Below, in pieces: positions 5,110-7,499 of a stretch of 7,499 nt of DNA. Position numbers and translations under genes: made by a program. The DNA comes from Candidatus Melainabacteria bacterium. Lineage in GTDB: Bacteria; Cyanobacteriota; Vampirovibrionia; Vampirovibrionales; JAJTHC01. The notes under the pieces were generated by a model, which worked only from the letters and a program-made list of their open reading frames with translations, had not been told where the DNA came from and did no database searches. Positions within the stretch are counted from its first letter, which is position 1. Each line of letters begins with the position of its first letter. The DNA is taken from positions 1 to 7,499 of the forward strand of contig JAPLIO010000175.1 in assembly GCA_026389055.1 (NCBI GenBank), in the 5' to 3' direction.

Positions 5110-6303
5110 ATGCAAGGCACGGTATTAAAGTACTTTTCAAACTACTTCTACGTTCGGGTTTTTACCAACGAAGAGGGGGAACTTCTACCTGAACCTATCG
5201 TGCTGGAATGTATGGTTAGAAACTTACTTAAAAAACAAGGCACAGCCGTTTTAGTGGGCGATTCTGTAACGCTAGACGAAGTCTATCTAAACAACAAAAC
5301 GGGTAGAATTGCGAGTGTTCTCCCTCGAACCTCCCTACTAAAAAAACCGAAAATTGCCAATATTCATCGAGTGCTGGTGTTTGTGCCACTACAACAACCT
5401 AATTTAGATTTACGCCAACTAGACCGATTGCTCGCCCATGTACAGCTTTCAGGCTTAACGCCTTGGGTGTTATTTACCAAGGCAGATTTATTGGAGACAA
5501 TGCCCCTAGCATGGGAACAACTGGGTTTTTCTGGGGTGGATGAGTTAGTAGCCTTCTACCAAAAAACGTTGGGGGTGCCTGTTTTTGCCACATCCATCAT
5601 GGCGGATTCGGGTTATTTTTCCAATATGGCAGCCTTGGCTACCCAGCTGAAAGAGGCAGGGGGCAATTGGGTGCTAGCGGGCGTTAGTGGGGCAGGTAAA
5701 TCTTCCTTATTAAACCATTTAAACCCTCAATTTAAGATTAAAACCGCCACGGTTTCTGAAAAGCTGGAACGCGGAACGCACACCACAAGGCATACGGAAT
5801 TGCTGGAATTATTTCCCGCTGTTTGGGTGGCAGATGCCCCGGGCTTTAGCCATTTAGCCTTTGAAGGCATGGAACCTGAACAAGTGCAACAGGGCTTCCC
5901 TGAATTCCAAGTAATCACAACGGTTTCGGCGTGTGAATACCCTAGTTGCTTGCATGATACTGAACCGCAATGTGCCATTATTCATGCCGTTGAAGCGGGG
6001 CGGGTAGCTAGGCATCGGCACCATCATTACCAAACGTTATTGCAAGAAGTAACCGAAGCCTTTGAACAAAGCTTGAAACAATCACACAAGCAAGAAATTG
6101 GCGGGGTGAAGCAGGGAAACCGAAAGCAAGGCGGTAAAACTTCAACGGTTGTTCGGTTAGACCCTAAACTGCGGGAAGCCAACCGCAAACAGTATAATCA
6201 GCAACTCAATCAATTGCATCAAACGATAGAAACCGCTTCGTTAGAAGATGATTCCTTAGAAGATTTGTTAGAAGCAGAAGAACAACAAGGAGCTTTACTA
6301 TAA
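5110..6303 (+). CDS. rsgA: Small ribosomal subunit biogenesis GTPase RsgA, with a charged C-terminal extension
   Basis: Circularly permuted GTPase that binds the maturing 30S subunit and helps late assembly and release of factors such as RbfA. The order is an N-terminal OB-fold (about 1-75), then G4 TKAD (123-126), P-loop GVSGAGKSS (191-199), switch region RGTHTTRH (221-228), G3 DAPGF (242-246) and the zinc module C275, C280, H282, C288. Two motifs differ from consensus: TKAD for NKxD, and DAPG for DTPG. At 397 aa it is longer than most family members, roughly 290-350 aa; the excess lies after about residue 315 in a Gln/Lys-rich then acidic tail with no zinc or GTPase motif. The start is fixed by an in-frame stop just upstream of the ATG; the nearest Shine-Dalgarno-like AGGA is 12-13 nt away and weak. 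The prenyl synthase gene follows after 2 bp. Confidence 0.95.
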   Translation: MQGTVLKYFSNYFYVRVFTNEEGELLPEPIVLECMVRNLLKKQGTAVLVGDSVTLDEVYLNNKTGRIASVLPRTSLLKKPKIANIHRVLVFVPLQQPNLDLRQLDRLLAHVQLSGLTPWVLFTKADLLETMPLAWEQLGFSGVDELVAFYQKTLGVPVFATSIMADSGYFSNMAALATQLKEAGGNWVLAGVSGAGKSSLLNHLNPQFKIKTATVSEKLERGTHTTRHTELLELFPAVWVADAPGFSHLAFEGMEPEQVQQGFPEFQVITTVSACEYPSCLHDTEPQCAIIHAVEAGRVARHRHHHYQTLLQEVTEAFEQSLKQSHKQEIGGVKQGNRKQGGKTSTVVRLDPKLREANRKQYNQQLNQLHQTIETASLEDDSLEDLLEAEEQQGALL

Positions 6304-6305
6304 CG

Positions 6306-7307
6306 ATGAGTGTAGACCCTTCATCCTCTGCCGTGCTGGATGCTTCGTTTTTGGAAACCACTTATGCCCCTGAACGCCAGTGGATTGACCAATCCCTTCA
6401 AACTTGTTTGGCAGATTATTGGCAGACGCAACAAGCTACTTATCCTGCTTTGCTGGAAACGCTGCCTGAATTGGAAACGCTTTGGCAAGCCTTACGCCAT
6501 GCCACGGTGTTGGGTGGTAAGCGTATTCGCCCGTTGTTGGCGTTGGAAACGTATCGGGCATTGCACCCGCAACAATCGGCAGAACAAAGTTTTGAAGCCC
6601 TGCAGGGGGCTTGTTGTGCGTTGGAACTGATTCACGCCCAAAGCTTGGTGTTTGATGATTTACCGTGTATGGATGATGATGATTTGCGTCGGGGGCAACC
6701 GACTGTTCACAAAGCGTTTGATGAAGCCACCGCCGTCTTAGTGGGCGACGCCTTGGCGTGCATGAGCTTTGGCTGTTTAGTTCGGTATGCTGGTGCTGCT
6801 ACCCCGCCAGCCGTTTTATTGCAGTGCGTGCATGAACTTTCGGCTATTAGCAGTTTACAGGGCTTGGTCAATGGGCAATATGCGGATATGGTGAGCGAAG
6901 GCAAGCCTTGTTCCCCAGAGCGGTTGACTTATATTCACGCTAATAAAACGGGAGCGTTGTTGGCTTTCAGTTTGCGGTTAGGGGCGTTGTTGGGGCGGGC
7001 ATCGGTTGAGGTATTGGGTGTTATTTCGGATTTAGGTGCTACGTTGGGGGCGTTATTCCAAGTGGTAGATGATTACTTGGATGTTTCTGTTTCTACGGGG
7101 CAGTTGGGGAAAACGGCGGGGAAAGATGTGCTTCAGGAAAAGGCGACTTACGTTTCGGTGTATGGGATACAGGCAACGCAACATCAAATTGAAGCCTTGA
7201 GCCAGCAGGCATATCAGCAATTAACCTTATTGAAGGTTCAATCTGCTGGGGTGGAAGTGGGTCGGCTTCAACAATTGGTTCGCTTCCTACAAACCAGAGC
7301 CTACTAG
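6306..7307 (+). CDS. Trans-polyprenyl diphosphate synthase (farnesyl / geranylgeranyl diphosphate synthase type)
   Basis: Condenses isopentenyl diphosphate with an allylic diphosphate to make C15 or C20 isoprenoid precursors; soluble, 333 aa. Motifs in order: GGKRIRP (70-76), the first aspartate-rich motif DDLPCMD (D117, D118, D123) running into DDDLRRG, K214-T215 in the HANKTGALL stretch, GLVNGQYADM (186-195), the second aspartate-rich motif DDYLD (255-259) and GKTAGKD (268-274). The two-residue insertion in the first motif is the bacterial/plant type. The residue five positions before it is Q112, where E. coli IspA has Tyr; a non-aromatic residue there is typical of geranylgeranyl-type enzymes, so C20 is somewhat more likely than C15. 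ispA and crtE are the usual symbols for the two options. Residues 1-40 are a poorly conserved leader. AAGGAG lies 13 nt before the ATG, inside the end of rsgA, so the genes are probably cotranscribed and translationally coupled. Confidence 0.93.
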   Translation: MSVDPSSSAVLDASFLETTYAPERQWIDQSLQTCLADYWQTQQATYPALLETLPELETLWQALRHATVLGGKRIRPLLALETYRALHPQQSAEQSFEALQGACCALELIHAQSLVFDDLPCMDDDDLRRGQPTVHKAFDEATAVLVGDALACMSFGCLVRYAGAATPPAVLLQCVHELSAISSLQGLVNGQYADMVSEGKPCSPERLTYIHANKTGALLAFSLRLGALLGRASVEVLGVISDLGATLGALFQVVDDYLDVSVSTGQLGKTAGKDVLQEKATYVSVYGIQATQHQIEALSQQAYQQLTLLKVQSAGVEVGRLQQLVRFLQTRAY

Positions 7308-7329
7308 CCTTACCACCTGACCCTATTTT

Positions 7330-7427
7330 TACCCATTCAAAGATTGAATAGCGTACCCACCAGTAGGGTAGGAACGACGTTTAATCATTGGAATGGGTAT
7401 AATACCAATTCACAGATTAAATAGCGT
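7330..7427 (+). repeat. Three related copies of a roughly 25-bp repeat, two of them forming a long imperfect hairpin
   Basis: Copy A (7330-7354, ACCCATTCAAAGATTGAATA core) and copy C (7403-7427, ACCAATTCACAGATTAAATA core) are direct repeats matching at 22 of 25 positions, both ending in GCGT. Copy B (about 7375-7399) is inverted; its outer nine bases GAATGGGTA are the exact complement of copy A's TACCCATTC, and the pairing continues imperfectly inwards. A and B can fold into a 70-nt hairpin with an inner TACCC / GGGTA stem (7354-7358, 7366-7370). The function could be regulator binding, a mobile palindromic repeat or an RNA structure. Confidence 0.7.
7398..7403 (+). promoter_or_regulatory. 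Perfect TATAAT -10 hexamer, candidate promoter reading rightwards
   Basis: TATAAT sits at the centre of the 11-bp palindrome GGTATAATACC (7396-7406), between inverted repeat copy B and direct copy C. The -35 region at 16-18 bp spacing is poor (near GACGTT). If used, it would drive a gene or RNA starting close to the right edge of the window. Confidence 0.3.
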
Positions 7428-7457
7428 GCTTTCATCGATTGTCGTTTACGTCTTTAG

Positions 7458-7493
7458 CTGACTGGTTTGTCAGGAGGTGCCTGTTTGGGCACC
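7458..7493 (+). other. Two consecutive small hairpins with an embedded Shine-Dalgarno-like sequence
   Basis: CTGAC-TGGTTT-GTCAG (7458-7473) is followed two bases later by GGTGCC-TGTTTG-GGCACC (7476-7493). Between and overlapping them, AGGAGG at 7472-7477 is a full Shine-Dalgarno match, and a TTG at 7485 lies 7 nt downstream, so a gene may begin here and run off the edge. Alternatively this is part of a terminator whose tail is beyond the window. The rest of 7308-7499 shows no coding frame I would support. Confidence 0.3.
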
Positions 7494-7499
7494 CCCCGA

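Noticed and set aside
7330..7427. CRISPR array from the direct 25-bp repeats
   Set aside because: Only two direct copies with three mismatches plus one inverted copy, and no unit-length spacer series.
7308..7499. tRNA or other structured RNA gene at the right edge
   Set aside because: No cloverleaf or CCA end is visible, and the small hairpins do not match a known RNA I can name.

Overview
The window is 7.5 kb of bacterial DNA at moderate GC with short intergenic gaps. It holds seven complete protein genes of recognisable family, one gene cut by the left edge, one small membrane protein and one gene remnant. Two near-identical 144-bp non-coding mobile elements (MITE-like) lie in opposite orientation around an aminotransferase gene. 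The taxon cannot be fixed from sequence alone. The UppP motif style (QGLTEFLPVSSSAH, resembling cyanobacterial forms) and the RsgA sequence fit, from memory, something near the Cyanobacteriota, for example the non-photosynthetic Vampirovibrionia ('Melainabacteria'). This is a weak guess.

Left part, minus strand (1-3080). Reading right to left come a class III PLP aminotransferase, a 516-bp gap (1224-1739), a nitrilase-superfamily N-carbamoyl amidohydrolase resembling bacterial beta-ureidopropionases, and 15 bp further the start of uppP, which runs off the window. The amidohydrolase would release beta-alanine from N-carbamoyl-beta-alanine and the aminotransferase could deaminate it, so the two may form the end of reductive pyrimidine catabolism. 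The gap holds the aminotransferase 3' hairpin, MITE copy 1, an N-terminally truncated coding remnant and a promoter for the amidohydrolase. MITE copy 2 ends 3 bp from the aminotransferase GTG start and appears to supply its Shine-Dalgarno sequence.

Middle, plus strand (3340-4747). mtnB (methionine salvage) is followed after 4 bp by a HepT-like protein and after 6 more bp by a MntA-like minimal nucleotidyltransferase, so a type VII toxin-antitoxin-like pair sits in one apparent transcription unit with a metabolic gene. A two-helix membrane protein on the minus strand overlaps the end of the nucleotidyltransferase gene tail-to-tail.

Right part, plus strand (5110-7307). rsgA (ribosome-assembly GTPase) and a trans-polyprenyl diphosphate synthase are separated by 2 bp. 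The 163-bp divergent region before rsgA carries a 34-bp imperfect palindrome. The last 192 bp have no gene but hold three related copies of a repeat around a perfect TATAAT, two small hairpins and a strong Shine-Dalgarno-like sequence at the very edge.

I see no large undescribed system. The most unusual feature is the aminotransferase gene bracketed by inverted MITE copies, with one copy touching its start codon.
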